Below are positions 29,478 through 39,549 of a DNA stretch of 64,000 bases, one piece after another. Each line of letters starts with the position of its first letter. Positions within the stretch are counted from its first letter, which is position 1. Source of the DNA: Bacteroidales bacterium (GTDB taxonomy: Bacteria; Bacteroidota; Bacteroidia; Bacteroidales; Muribaculaceae); assembly GCA_014800815.1 (NCBI GenBank), contig JAAVFI010000062.1, positions 20,443-84,442 of the forward strand, read 5' to 3'. The position numbers and the translations under genes were made by a program. The notes below the pieces were generated by a model that saw only the letters and a program-made list of their open reading frames with translations, ran no database searches and was not told the origin of the DNA.

Positions 29478-31682
29478 ATGAAAGTGAACGCAAAATATAT
29501 ATCGGCGGCGCTGCTCGCGCTGGTTCCACAGTTCTTCTATGGTGCGATAGGCGCTATGCGAGACCGCAATGTGAGTGAATTGACTCAGTACACGGCTCCG
29601 GCGACAACTCCTGCCGCTCCGCAGATATCGTTCATGCCCGACGGCAAGAGCTATGTGGAGCGTTCGGCCGACGGCAAGAAGCTCGTAATCAAAGATATTG
29701 CGACGGGTAAGGAGGGCGAGACTCTCTTCGATGTAACTCATACACGCGAGACTACCCTACCCGACTTCGAGGGATTTATACTGAGCCCCGATGCTTCGAA
29801 GGTGCTCGTATGGCGCGAGTCGGAGAAGGTGTATCGCCGCTCGTCGACAGCCTGCTACTATGTATATGAGGTGCGTTCGCGACTGCTCAAACCTCTCTCA
29901 ACGGAGCATGGACGCCAGCGCGACCCGCTGTTCTCGCCAGACTCTCGCATGGTGGCGTTTGTGGCCGACGGAAATATATATGCCGCTAAACTCGACTATG
30001 GGACTGAGGTGGCTGTGACTACCGATGCGGAGGCCGGAAAGGTGATAAACGGTGCTACGGACTGGACCTATGAGGAGGAATTCGGCGTGACTTCGCTGAT
30101 GACATGGGCTCCCGACAATCTGACTCTGTGCTATGTACGCACCGATGAGTCGGAGGTGCCTATGTACACTCTGCCTATCTACTCGAGCGCCTGCAGTCCC
30201 GAGGAGCAATATGAGCTCTATCCGGGTGTATTGAGCTACAAGTATCCCGTGGCGGGCAAGACAAATTCTACCGTGACGGTGCACAGCTATGATGTGGAGA
30301 CCCGCAAGACTAAGCAGGTGGAACTGCCGTCGGGCGCCGGATACTATATTCCGCGTATTGAGTACGGGCCTGAGGCTTCGATGCTTATGGTATCGACTCT
30401 CAACAGGGATCAGAACCGCTACGAGGTGTTCAGGGCCAATCCGAAGTCGACTGTTACAAAGTCGGTGTACACGGATATCAGCAAAGCGTGGATTGAGGAA
30501 ATGGTGTACTCGACAATCAGCTTCGGTGCAAATTCGTTTGTAGTCGCTTCGGCTGCTGACGGTTACACCCGTTTCTATGAATATTCTTATTCGGGCAGCA
30601 AGCTCGCCGAAATCAGTCAGCCGGGGGTGGATGCCCTTGAGTACTACGGTGCTGACGCGCTCGGCAATCACTACTATCAGGCGGCGGCTCCGACTCCTAT
30701 GGACAGAACTATCTACCGCCTCGACCGCAAGGGCGTGCGCACGGCTGTAAGCCCTGAAAGCGGTGCTTCGTCGGCAGTATTCGCGCCCGGTTGCACGGCC
30801 ATGCTGCTGAATCACAGTTCGGTGGGCAAGGTGCCTGTATATTCTCTCAATAAGGCCGACGGCAAGGAGATACGTGTGCTTGAAGACAATGCGGCCCTCG
30901 CCTCGAAGTGTGCCGGTCTTGTGGCTGAGAAGGAATTCTTCAAGATGCGCAACGACAATGGCGATGAGCTGAACGGATATATCGTCAAGCCGCGCAATTT
31001 CAGCGCGTCGAAGCGTTATCCGGTGATTATGAGCCAGTACAGCGGCCCGGGTTCACAGCAGGTTCTTAACCGCTGGAGCCTCGACTGGGAGGATTATTTT
31101 GCATCAAAAGGATACGTGGTGGTATGCGTCGACGGTCGCGGAACGGGTGGTCGCGGAGCGGCTTTCCGCACAGCGGTGTACAAAAATCTCGGCCACTATG
31201 AGACTCTCGATCAGATTGCGGCAGCCCGTTATGCGGCATCGCTGCCCTACGCAGATGCTTCGTGCATAGGTATTTACGGCTGGAGCTTCGGTGGCTACGA
31301 GGCTCTGATGTGTGCGTCGGCCGACGACTGCCCCTATGCTGCAGCCGTGGCTGTTGCGCCGGTGACAGACTGGCGATTCTACGACACGGTGTACACTGAA
31401 CGCTTTATGCTCACACCTCAGCAGAATGAGCGCGGATACAATGATTCGTCGGCGCTCGGACGTGCCCTTCACCTTGCGTGTCCGCTGCTGATGATGTATG
31501 GCACTGCCGATGATAATGTGCATCCGGCCAATACGTTGAGCTATGTTTCGCGACTTCAGAACGCGGGAATTCTCTGCGATATGTTCGTCTTCCCGCAGAT
31601 GAATCACTCTATCAACGGCTGCAATGCCCGTGCGGTGGTATGGGCTCGCATGCTAAGTTTCTTTGACTCCAAACTGAAGTAA
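29478..31682 (+). CDS. S9-family prolyl peptidase (DPP-IV-like)
   Basis: GIYGWSFGGYEALMC nucleophile motif; GTADDNVHPANT; NHSINGCNA; N-terminal beta-propeller-like region. Confidence 0.92.
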   Translation: MKVNAKYISAALLALVPQFFYGAIGAMRDRNVSELTQYTAPATTPAAPQISFMPDGKSYVERSADGKKLVIKDIATGKEGETLFDVTHTRETTLPDFEGFILSPDASKVLVWRESEKVYRRSSTACYYVYEVRSRLLKPLSTEHGRQRDPLFSPDSRMVAFVADGNIYAAKLDYGTEVAVTTDAEAGKVINGATDWTYEEEFGVTSLMTWAPDNLTLCYVRTDESEVPMYTLPIYSSACSPEEQYELYPGVLSYKYPVAGKTNSTVTVHSYDVETRKTKQVELPSGAGYYIPRIEYGPEASMLMVSTLNRDQNRYEVFRANPKSTVTKSVYTDISKAWIEEMVYSTISFGANSFVVASAADGYTRFYEYSYSGSKLAEISQPGVDALEYYGADALGNHYYQAAAPTPMDRTIYRLDRKGVRTAVSPESGASSAVFAPGCTAMLLNHSSVGKVPVYSLNKADGKEIRVLEDNAALASKCAGLVAEKEFFKMRNDNGDELNGYIVKPRNFSASKRYPVIMSQYSGPGSQQVLNRWSLDWEDYFASKGYVVVCVDGRGTGGRGAAFRTAVYKNLGHYETLDQIAAARYAASLPYADASCIGIYGWSFGGYEALMCASADDCPYAAAVAVAPVTDWRFYDTVYTERFMLTPQQNERGYNDSSALGRALHLACPLLMMYGTADDNVHPANTLSYVSRLQNAGILCDMFVFPQMNHSINGCNARAVVWARMLSFFDSKLK

Positions 31683-31684
31683 TC

Positions 31685-33007
31685 ATGACTGAATCGGGTG
31701 AGCGAAAACCTTCCGATATAACTCTTCGGGCGCTGTGGCGCAACTGGGCGATAGGGTTCGGTGCGATAATCGTGCCTGTAATTGCGGCTCTTTTTGTGCC
31801 CAAAATCTGGATTGCATTTATCTGTCTGACGGAGGCGTGGCTACTTATTTCGCTGATGCGCACAGATATAGCGAGCGGCATAAGCGGATGTTCGCTGCTT
31901 GTGTACCTTTCGTCGCGTGTTATGCTCATTGCATCGGTGGCAATGTTTGTGGTGGTGATTCTGTGCACCGACTGGCTTGTGCCGACGGTGATTCATCTTG
32001 AGCTATACAACAGCGAGATTCCGTTTGTGACGGGTCTGGTGATTTTCCCCGTGACGGCGCTGATGTGTGCGCTGAGTATGCTTACCGGCTTTGGCACAGC
32101 AAGTTGCCGCCGCTGCCAGCAGCGCAACGGCTACTATGCCGGCGACAGCATTGTGGCTACGCTTTACTACCGCGAGGCGAAGTATCAGGTGGGCATCATG
32201 CTCTTTCTGTCGCTTGCGTTGGGCGTGATTGACTACTGGTACTATTTCGCACGCTACATCAATGCGAATATGAATGAGCCGGACCGGTTCTTTTTCAACT
32301 ATCTGCCGGCTGCGATGTATGTGGTGTCGCTTTTCTTTATGGGCGGCCGTTATGCCAATCTTCGCGGGGTGTACGATGAGTTGGCAGCTACGAAAAATTC
32401 ACACAACAATTCGACTGTCGTCCGTTACCTGATTTTCTCGGGCAACAATCTGCTGCTCAAGCAATCGGAAGACGGACGCTGGGATACGCCGGCTGAGAAG
32501 GTAGTTGAGCGCACTCCGGCTATCGGCGAGAAACAGAGTCGCAATCAGCTTGAGGAGGTTATTGGCACTCAGGATTTTGAATTGAGATATTGCTTTACGA
32601 ACGACGGCTTCGCGGCGGGTTCGAATGTGATACACTATGCGGCGTTTGTCGATGCGTCGAAGCATGCCGAACTTGAAAGCAAGGGGCAGTGGTTCACTTC
32701 ATATATGGTGGATGCGGCGCTTGCGGCGAATGCGCTCGAGCCTGTCCTCGCCAATGAACTTTACCGCATACACACCATGACTATGGCGTGGAAAACTTAC
32801 GACCGCGAGGGGCGTCGCCTCTACCCTATCAAGCACTATAGGCCGACTTTCCGCCTCGGCGACCTGAAGGACTGGAAGATTGACTATGACGACCATGTGT
32901 GGTTTGATATCGCGGCAAATAATGAGGACCGCCTGTTCTTCAAGACTCGCAGATTGTGGAACCGCATTACGGGGCTATTCCGTTCTAAATCAGAAGTGAG
33001 AGGATGA
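31685..33007 (+). CDS. Membrane protein with C-terminal soluble, possibly NUDIX-like domain
   Basis: Multiple N-terminal hydrophobic helices; C-terminal YLIFSGNNLLLKQSEDGRWDTPAEKVV; NUDIX assignment uncertain. Confidence 0.5.
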   Translation: MTESGERKPSDITLRALWRNWAIGFGAIIVPVIAALFVPKIWIAFICLTEAWLLISLMRTDIASGISGCSLLVYLSSRVMLIASVAMFVVVILCTDWLVPTVIHLELYNSEIPFVTGLVIFPVTALMCALSMLTGFGTASCRRCQQRNGYYAGDSIVATLYYREAKYQVGIMLFLSLALGVIDYWYYFARYINANMNEPDRFFFNYLPAAMYVVSLFFMGGRYANLRGVYDELAATKNSHNNSTVVRYLIFSGNNLLLKQSEDGRWDTPAEKVVERTPAIGEKQSRNQLEEVIGTQDFELRYCFTNDGFAAGSNVIHYAAFVDASKHAELESKGQWFTSYMVDAALAANALEPVLANELYRIHTMTMAWKTYDREGRRLYPIKHYRPTFRLGDLKDWKIDYDDHVWFDIAANNEDRLFFKTRRLWNRITGLFRSKSEVRG

Positions 33008-33930
33008 TTAGCAAGCCTGTGATAGCAATTCTCGGCCCGACGGCCTGCGGCAAAACGCGTCGCGGTGTGGCTCTCGCCCGAAGCATTGGCGGCGAGATAA
33101 TCAGCGCCGATTCGAGGCAGGTGTACCGCGGTATGGACGTGGGCACGGGTAAGGATTTGAGTGAGTACGGCGATGTGCCCTATCATCTTATTGATGTGGC
33201 AGAGGCCGGTCACCGATATAATCTGTATGAGTATCTGAGGGATGCCCGCAAGGCATTGCACGACATCGAATCACGTGGTGTTCAGCCTGTTATCGTGGGC
33301 GGCACAGGTATGTATCTCGAAAATCTCCTTAAAGGCACCGAACTGCCGGAAGTGCCTGAAAACGAGGAGCTGCGGCGTTCGCTCAAAGGAAAGAGCATCG
33401 AGGAATTGACTGAGATTCTGGCCGCTACGAAGCAACTCCACAATACTACGGATGTAGATACGGCGCAGCGCGCGATAAGGGCAATCGAGATTGAGACTTA
33501 CTATGCCGAGCACCCCGAGGAGGCACGGAAAGCGCTTGCCCCTGAGCCTGTTCCGGCGGTGATAATCGGCCTTGATGTGCCTCGCGAAGACCGCCGACGG
33601 ATGATAACCGAGCGGATGCGCCGAAGGTTTGACAGCGAAAATATGTTGGCTGAGGTCGAAAGACTCATTGCATCGGGAGTAAAACCTGAAGACCTCATTT
33701 ACTACGGATTGGAGTATAAGTATCTGACTCTCCATGTGATAGGCGAACTCTCGCGAAGTGAAATGGAGGAGCAGCTCGAGACGGCAATACATCAGTTTGC
33801 CAAGCGGCAGATGACGTGGTTCAGAGGTATGGAACGGCGTGGATTCAATATTCATTGGCTACCCTACGATATGGACGACGAAGATTTTTTAGAGAGTGTA
33901 CGGGCGCTCGTGAAGGATGCGGAGTGTTAG
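33004..33930 (+). CDS. miaA: tRNA dimethylallyltransferase
   Basis: IAILGPTACGKTRRGVALA; ISADSRQVYRGMDVGTGK; VIVGGTGMYLENLL. Confidence 0.95.
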   Translation: MISKPVIAILGPTACGKTRRGVALARSIGGEIISADSRQVYRGMDVGTGKDLSEYGDVPYHLIDVAEAGHRYNLYEYLRDARKALHDIESRGVQPVIVGGTGMYLENLLKGTELPEVPENEELRRSLKGKSIEELTEILAATKQLHNTTDVDTAQRAIRAIEIETYYAEHPEEARKALAPEPVPAVIIGLDVPREDRRRMITERMRRRFDSENMLAEVERLIASGVKPEDLIYYGLEYKYLTLHVIGELSRSEMEEQLETAIHQFAKRQMTWFRGMERRGFNIHWLPYDMDDEDFLESVRALVKDAEC

Positions 33931-34849
33931 ACTTCTTATAGCGCTGATATTCACGGTGCTGTGCAGCGCTCGTGGAGCCGATCTCGCGGAGGTTCCCACC
34001 GATGTCGAGACCTTGCGGTATCACCTGCGGCTCGCACCATTGCGTACATCGGACGTATACACCACCCTATTCTGGAACTATACCGATTCGGCCAATTATC
34101 GTGCGCTGGAGTTCTGCATTCCTTCCATTACGTCGGAAGACCCGCTGACGGGCTTTATAGCTCCATGGAGCCTTGTGGAACGGACGGCAGGCATCGACAG
34201 TATAATCGCCAAAGGGACAGCGATTTCGGCTTACAACAGCGGTGCGCTACAGGGCTTTTCGGCCATACTCTCTGTAACGGCGACATCGGCATCGGTCTCT
34301 CTCGGCGGAGCTCGGATTTCAACCATTATCCCCGTGACTTTTCGGCACACGAATGCCGACTCAATCGGCTATCAATCAACAAGGTCGCTCAAAGAATTGC
34401 GCAACGACATCTGGCTCGTTCCGCGCCGTAGCCTCGAAGCATCTGCCATTAATTCAATCGACAGTCTGAAAATACACATTGCATCAAGCTCCGACCCGAA
34501 CGAAGCCTTCTGGACTTACCTCGACCGCGATACCGAACCGGCACTCGCAGCACTCGGAGGCACTTACACCCTCGCTACGGTCCGCGAGGCCGACAGCTCA
34601 TACTCAATACTTTACATCTCAGGAGCAAAAGCCGCAGCCGCTGCATGGCCACCGCTGCGCGTCAAGGGCCGCCTACTCCCCACAATTTTTGACAAGCACT
34701 TCGACCTTCTCTGGGTCGAGCCCTCAGGCCACCTGCTCGACGACGAACTGAGTGCCGACATCGAGCTTGAAGGCAATATCCTATCGCTCCACTTCCCCCT
34801 GCACCGCTCCAAGGTGCGATTTCGCCGAATTCCGCGGGAAAATATCTGA
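33917..34849 (+). CDS. Hypothetical exported protein
   Basis: Signal-peptide-like N-terminus MRSVRLLIALIFTVLCSARG; overlaps miaA end. Confidence 0.55.
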   Translation: MRSVRLLIALIFTVLCSARGADLAEVPTDVETLRYHLRLAPLRTSDVYTTLFWNYTDSANYRALEFCIPSITSEDPLTGFIAPWSLVERTAGIDSIIAKGTAISAYNSGALQGFSAILSVTATSASVSLGGARISTIIPVTFRHTNADSIGYQSTRSLKELRNDIWLVPRRSLEASAINSIDSLKIHIASSSDPNEAFWTYLDRDTEPALAALGGTYTLATVREADSSYSILYISGAKAAAAAWPPLRVKGRLLPTIFDKHFDLLWVEPSGHLLDDELSADIELEGNILSLHFPLHRSKVRFRRIPRENI

Positions 34850-34864
34850 AAATACCTTAAAAAA

Positions 34865-34896
34865 TTTGCGAGAGTAAAATTTATACATTAATTTTG
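34865..34896 (+). promoter_or_regulatory. tRNA promoter TTTG-N20-TAATTTTG
   Basis: TTTG at 34865-34868, TAATTTTG at 34889-34896, directly upstream of the tRNA. Confidence 0.7.
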
Positions 34897-34923
34897 CACT
34901 CGCAAACGGTCTAAAGCCGCTTC

Positions 34924-34997
34924 GGTCCTATAGCTCAGTTGGTCAGAGCACCTGACTCATAATCAGGGAGTCCTTGGTTCAAGCCCAAGTGGGACCA
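34924..34997 (+). tRNA. tRNA with CAT anticodon (Met, or Ile2 if lysidine-modified)
   Basis: Cloverleaf GGTCCTA/TGGGACC acceptor, anticodon arm CCTGA-CTCATAA-TCAGG, T arm CTTGG-TTCAAGC-CCAAG. Confidence 0.95.
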
Positions 34998-35007
34998 CAG
35001 AAAGTCA

Positions 35008-35038
35008 AGTAGTTAGCTAATCGCTGACTACTTTTTTT
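35008..35038 (+). terminator. Terminator after tRNA
   Basis: AGTAGTTAGC-taatc-GCTGACTACT followed by TTTTTTT. Confidence 0.65.
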
Positions 35039-35129
35039 ATGTCTACAACTCACCAAAACCTTGCAAAACGCACGGAAGCACGCCCTCTGTTTTCACCAAT
35101 GTTTTAACCGCTGAGGATTACAGAAAGCA

Positions 35130-35375
35130 ATTTGCTACAAGTACAAGCCGTTGAAAAACGGTGAGTTACCTCTAAAAGTAAGAATCTGCAAAGACAGAAA
35201 ATCACGCTACATCAATCTTGGTGTTTCAACCAAAGCAGAGGATTGGGATTTTTCAAAGAATCGGCTAAAAGACAGCCACCCAAACAAAGATGAAATTAAG
35301 AAGTTGATAACTCGCACTATCTCAATGCTCAAAGAGAAAATAATTGGGCTAAAAGCTGAACAGCAAGACTTTACA
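35130..35375 (+). pseudogene. N-terminal remnant of a tyrosine recombinase (arm-binding domain), truncated at a junction with a DUF3871-like gene
   Basis: KNGELPLKVRICKDRKSRYINLGVSTKAEDWDFSKNRLKDSHPNKDEIKKLI; homologous-looking frame stops being meaningful at about 35375, where another frame begins DUF3871-like sequence; no catalytic domain. Confidence 0.7.
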
Positions 35376-35377
35376 GC

Positions 35378-36163
35378 ATGGCGGAAGCTGTCAGCACATT
35401 CTACAACGGTGAAACAATCGAAATGCCCGAAATCCGTGTGTCGCATATCATTAAGGGAAGAATCCCCGAAGCGATATACAAGCCCGCTAATCAGCTCTTG
35501 GAATCGGACAAAACGATTTACTATGAGCGTAAGATGTTCTGCATCAAAATTCCCACTATCTATGAAACGATTGAGGGGAACAAGCTTACTCTTACCGTTG
35601 CCGGTGTTCGTGCCTACAATCACATGAATCTCTATTCTAAAAAGTCAGTAGAGCGATTCAAAATCTTTGTGGGATTCAAAAATCTCGTGAGTTGCAACCT
35701 CTGTGTTTCATCTGACGGATTCGTGGAACAGTTAGAAATATCAAACACTTCTGACCTCTATTTGCGTGTTCTTGAAATGCTCAACCGCTACAATCCTGCC
35801 AAACAACTGCACCTCATGCAGACACTTGGCAAAACAAGTATGACGGAACACCAATTCTGTCAGATTCTTGGGAAAATGCGACTGTATCAGGCTCTGCCGC
35901 AAAAGATACGGCACAACATTCCTCGGTTGCATATAACTGACACACAAATCAATGCCGTAGCAAAAGCCTACATCAGCGATGAAAACTTTGGCTCTTATGG
36001 CTCTGACATTGATATGTGGAAGTTTTATAATCTCCTTACGGGAGCAAACAAGAGTAGCTATATAGATAGCTTCCTCGACCGCTCTTACAACGCAACCGAA
36101 GTCGCACAAGGCATAACTGCCGCCCTGCATGGTGATGACCGTTATTCATGGTTCATTGACTAA
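35378..36163 (+). CDS. DUF3871-family mobile-element protein, probably N-terminally truncated
   Basis: EIRVSHIIKGRIPEAIYKPANQLLESDKTIYYERKMFCIKIPTI ... typical of Bacteroides mobilizable elements. Confidence 0.7.
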   Translation: MAEAVSTFYNGETIEMPEIRVSHIIKGRIPEAIYKPANQLLESDKTIYYERKMFCIKIPTIYETIEGNKLTLTVAGVRAYNHMNLYSKKSVERFKIFVGFKNLVSCNLCVSSDGFVEQLEISNTSDLYLRVLEMLNRYNPAKQLHLMQTLGKTSMTEHQFCQILGKMRLYQALPQKIRHNIPRLHITDTQINAVAKAYISDENFGSYGSDIDMWKFYNLLTGANKSSYIDSFLDRSYNATEVAQGITAALHGDDRYSWFID

Positions 36164-36306
36164 TCCTATTTAAGAGAACACTTGCACTATCTGTGTGGGT
36201 GTTCTCTTATATTTTTTGTGAGGTTTCGTGGAGTTAGTTTTTTATTTCATACCTCATTATGCCAAAAAACATAATCTTAATTAGCCCCACCAATGACATT
36301 TTTTAG

Positions 36307-36314
36307 TAACTTTG
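36307..36314 (+). promoter_or_regulatory. -7 element TAACTTTG upstream of the candidate structured RNA
   Basis: Exact match to TAnnTTTG; -33 element not clear. Confidence 0.5.
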
Positions 36315-36362
36315 CACTTGATTTAGAGCCAAAGAGTTGGCATACTGAATCAGCGACATATT

Positions 36363-36575
36363 AAAAGGTGTTATTGAAATTATCTTTCGTTCTTAAACTT
36401 GGCGGTTTATATTCCACGAAGATGATTGGCAATAGCACCTGCACTGGTTGCTTATACCCTGCCGTGAATGGCGGATTATATAGCAATATCGGTGTGGGGC
36501 TATTGTTTTATCTGTGGAATGGGTACGCCAAGACCTAAGAACAAGATAAAGCAGATACAATCCTCACACCTTTTT
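36363..36575 (+). ncRNA. Candidate long rod-like structured RNA (6S-like or other), about 210 nt
   Basis: Nested complementary arms: AAAAGGTGT/ACACCTTTT, ATTG/CAAT, TTATCTT/AAGATAA, GTTCTTA/TAAGAAC, CTTGGCG/CGCCAAG, ATTCCAC/GTGGAAT, AGAT/ATCT, CAATAGC/GCTATTG, TTGC-TATA/TATAGCAA, CTGCC/GGCGG apical hairpin; T-run at 3' end. Confidence 0.6.
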
Positions 36576-36626
36576 CATGTTCAACCTTAACCGTTCCGCC
36601 GAGGATTGAGGAACTCGTTACAACAA

Positions 36627-36986
36627 ATGAGAAAACTTGCACTTCTCTTTTTTATCTCGCTAATTTCTTTCGGAGTTAATGCAGAGAAATTTTCATATCA
36701 TATTAAATCGGTTACAACCGTTCAGAATGGGAGAGATATGAAAACTCAACCCAAAAACATAGTAATCGTGGTAAACACAGATAATTCAACCGTATCTATT
36801 GACGGTAAAATCTATAAAATAGTGAGCAGTGCATGGGGCAACTACCCTGAAACATATTTTTATGTGAAGGGTAGTAATAATCAAAAATCTCAATTACTGA
36901 TTGATTATCAGAATAATCTCGTTGTTTTAGATTCGCGCAATGGTTTCGCTGAAAAATATAGGTTTTATAAATCATCAATAAACTAA
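36627..36986 (+). CDS. Small secreted hypothetical protein
   Basis: Signal peptide MRKLALLFFISLISFGVNA; AT-rich accessory composition. Confidence 0.5.
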   Translation: MRKLALLFFISLISFGVNAEKFSYHIKSVTTVQNGRDMKTQPKNIVIVVNTDNSTVSIDGKIYKIVSSAWGNYPETYFYVKGSNNQKSQLLIDYQNNLVVLDSRNGFAEKYRFYKSSIN

Positions 36987-37004
36987 CTGTCTTGAGATAT
37001 TAGT

Positions 37005-37574
37005 ATGATAACAAGGAAAGAAGCATTTGATTGTGCCTTAGCTCAGTTAATATCTATCGCACAAGTCGTAAATAATGGCAAAGAAAAATTATATGATTAC
37101 GCCTTAATATTAAAAGCGAAGTCAGTTCAGCCTTTTATATGTTTGCAACCGTTAGATTATTTTCAGTGGAATGAGAATCAATCTTATGGGGAAAAAAGTT
37201 ATGCTTTCGCTCCAATTACGCAACCTTATAACACGCACATTATTGGAATGTGTGGCAGGCCATATTTTGGGGAAGTTGGAAAATTTGAGATAATCAAAGC
37301 TAATGAACACCCTGCAAAATGGATTCGTGAAGTACTCACAAAACAATATATGAGATTATCGTATGATTGTTTAGGAGTGTTAGATAAATTTGAATTGGCA
37401 TACGATACCAGTTTCTTTTCTAAAGCACATTCTGAATGGATAAAGTACACCAATAAAGAAGATGATGAGATAATATATTTCCCGTATTATTCTGAATCGG
37501 AACGGAAAAGATTATTTGATAGCTTTAATAAACAGGCTGTTGAAGAAATAGTAGATGAATATTGGCAAGAATAG
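37005..37574 (+). CDS. Hypothetical protein (accessory)
   Basis: 189-aa ORF in accessory region; no family recognised. Confidence 0.45.
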   Translation: MITRKEAFDCALAQLISIAQVVNNGKEKLYDYALILKAKSVQPFICLQPLDYFQWNENQSYGEKSYAFAPITQPYNTHIIGMCGRPYFGEVGKFEIIKANEHPAKWIREVLTKQYMRLSYDCLGVLDKFELAYDTSFFSKAHSEWIKYTNKEDDEIIYFPYYSESERKRLFDSFNKQAVEEIVDEYWQE

Positions 37575-38318
37575 GACTGTCACAAAATATATGATAGAGA
37601 ATACGATTATATCCCGAAACAAGGTGTTATGACTGCGGTATGCCATTCCAATAAAGACCGTTGGGATAACACTATACCGCAATTAGAAATTTGCAAAACT
37701 TATAAATGTGGACTATGTTATAATCGGGCGTTCATGCTCTATGGTCTGTCTTTCAGAGTTCCCGGAACAAGTATATGGCGCAGGGTTATTTACATATTAT
37801 CTTAACGAAGAAGAAATACATATTATATGGGATTACAGAGCATTGAGAAGAACCTCTAATGATTCTTGCAGAGAAACAACCCTAATGATATGCAGAGATT
37901 TATCAGAAGATATAATAGCTCAAATTAAGTTCTCAGCTTGAGTGGTTATCCATAAAATCCAACGAGAGAATAAAACGAAATGAAATACGGACATTTACAC
38001 GATAATTCTAATTTTAATATACAATAAATTCTTAAATTAACATTTGGCAGTTATAGCGATGATAAATCAGATATACCTCATTACAATTTAGTTACCATGA
38101 ATGGATTTGATTCTGTACCACCAGGACCCATTCCAGACGAATGGCGAGAATTGGCTGAAAATGTTAAAGATACGATAGGCGAAATTATTGAGTATCATCT
38201 TAAACAGAAATAATAGGCGATTTTTCAGGAATTCTCTCTTTATTGGGTGTATTCAGAAAATGTACTATCAAGACAAAACAGAATCATATCTACTCCGTTA
38301 TTTCTAAAGCTTATCAAA

Positions 38319-39236
38319 ATGAAACACTTTCTAAATATCATAATCAGCTTGATTTCGCTCAGTGTTTGTGGTTGTAGTCGTGATAATAAAACACACTCTC
38401 ATTATGATTTGAGAGCAGATACTATTATGAATGATGCATTTTGTTACATACCTGATACTTGCATTATGGATGGCGATTTATTCGTTTTTGCTAAGAATTT
38501 AATTGATATTGAACAGATATACGCTGATTCAATTACTGATGCGAAACACTATAAATCATGGTACAAAAAAACAGATTCAATATATTTGTCGAATCTAAAT
38601 TGTCGAAATATTGAAATTGACCTCTGTTTAGAATACATTAGTAACAATATGATTCCTTATATAAAAATATATGGAAATAATTGCACTGCGGCATTGGGGG
38701 ACGCAGAATGGCTCAATTTGGGAATGAATCTTTATATGATGTTTTTATCACAAGAGAATATCTTGAAAAGCTCAAATATAGATTATTCTCATTGGTGGAA
38801 AAAGGAGAATGATGCCTGGTTACGATTTATAGCTAAGTTATTTCCTCTTTTAGATCATGAAATATGCAATGTCACCGGAAGCAGTGCTGCATATGAGATT
38901 CCGTACACCTTTAATAAGATAATACAGAATAGAATTATCTGCCTCAAGGAAGTCAATGCAGATAGGCTCCTTAATGAGAGATTGGAGATATCATTAGATA
39001 AGTTGTGTTTTCTTATAACTGATATTAATATCAGGCACATGGATTGTGATAAAGATGATTTAATAGAGGATAGTTTTCAACTGTCAAATAAAAAAGAAGC
39101 ATTAGAGGCATTGAATCAATGGGTAGCAATTAGGACGGATATGGTAAAACCTAATGGTAACGAAGCCTCATTTCACAACGCAACAAATAATCTATTAGAT
39201 AGTATTACATCAATAATATTCCATATTCGCCATTGA
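38319..39236 (+). CDS. Hypothetical lipoprotein (accessory)
   Basis: MKHFLNIIISLISLSVCGCSRDN lipobox; accessory composition. Confidence 0.5.
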   Translation: MKHFLNIIISLISLSVCGCSRDNKTHSHYDLRADTIMNDAFCYIPDTCIMDGDLFVFAKNLIDIEQIYADSITDAKHYKSWYKKTDSIYLSNLNCRNIEIDLCLEYISNNMIPYIKIYGNNCTAALGDAEWLNLGMNLYMMFLSQENILKSSNIDYSHWWKKENDAWLRFIAKLFPLLDHEICNVTGSSAAYEIPYTFNKIIQNRIICLKEVNADRLLNERLEISLDKLCFLITDINIRHMDCDKDDLIEDSFQLSNKKEALEALNQWVAIRTDMVKPNGNEASFHNATNNLLDSITSIIFHIRH

Positions 39237-39549
39237 CGTACATTTTTTTAAGATTTTCTCTTTTATCGGGTGGATTCAGAAAAAGTACCGTTTATTGAGT
39301 TTCAAGGATTATAGAAAGAGTACACTATTAGAAAAATGGAAGTTCCATCATACTATAAAATGCTTAAAATAAATACATTGATTACGAATTATTCCCTTAT
39401 ATGGCTTGCTCAATCCGATAATAATTACTAACTTTACATTACGAGAACATTAACCGCATTATTAACTCCGAAAGCATGAGGGTGTTTTCTCAAATGTTTT
39501 AACCGAGTTTGGCGAGTTTGACATAGCGGCTAACTGCAAGATAAAATAA

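Noticed and set aside
36363-36575. Considered a retron msr-msd for the rod-like RNA
   Set aside because: No reverse transcriptase gene anywhere near; no a1/a2-type flanks that require it.
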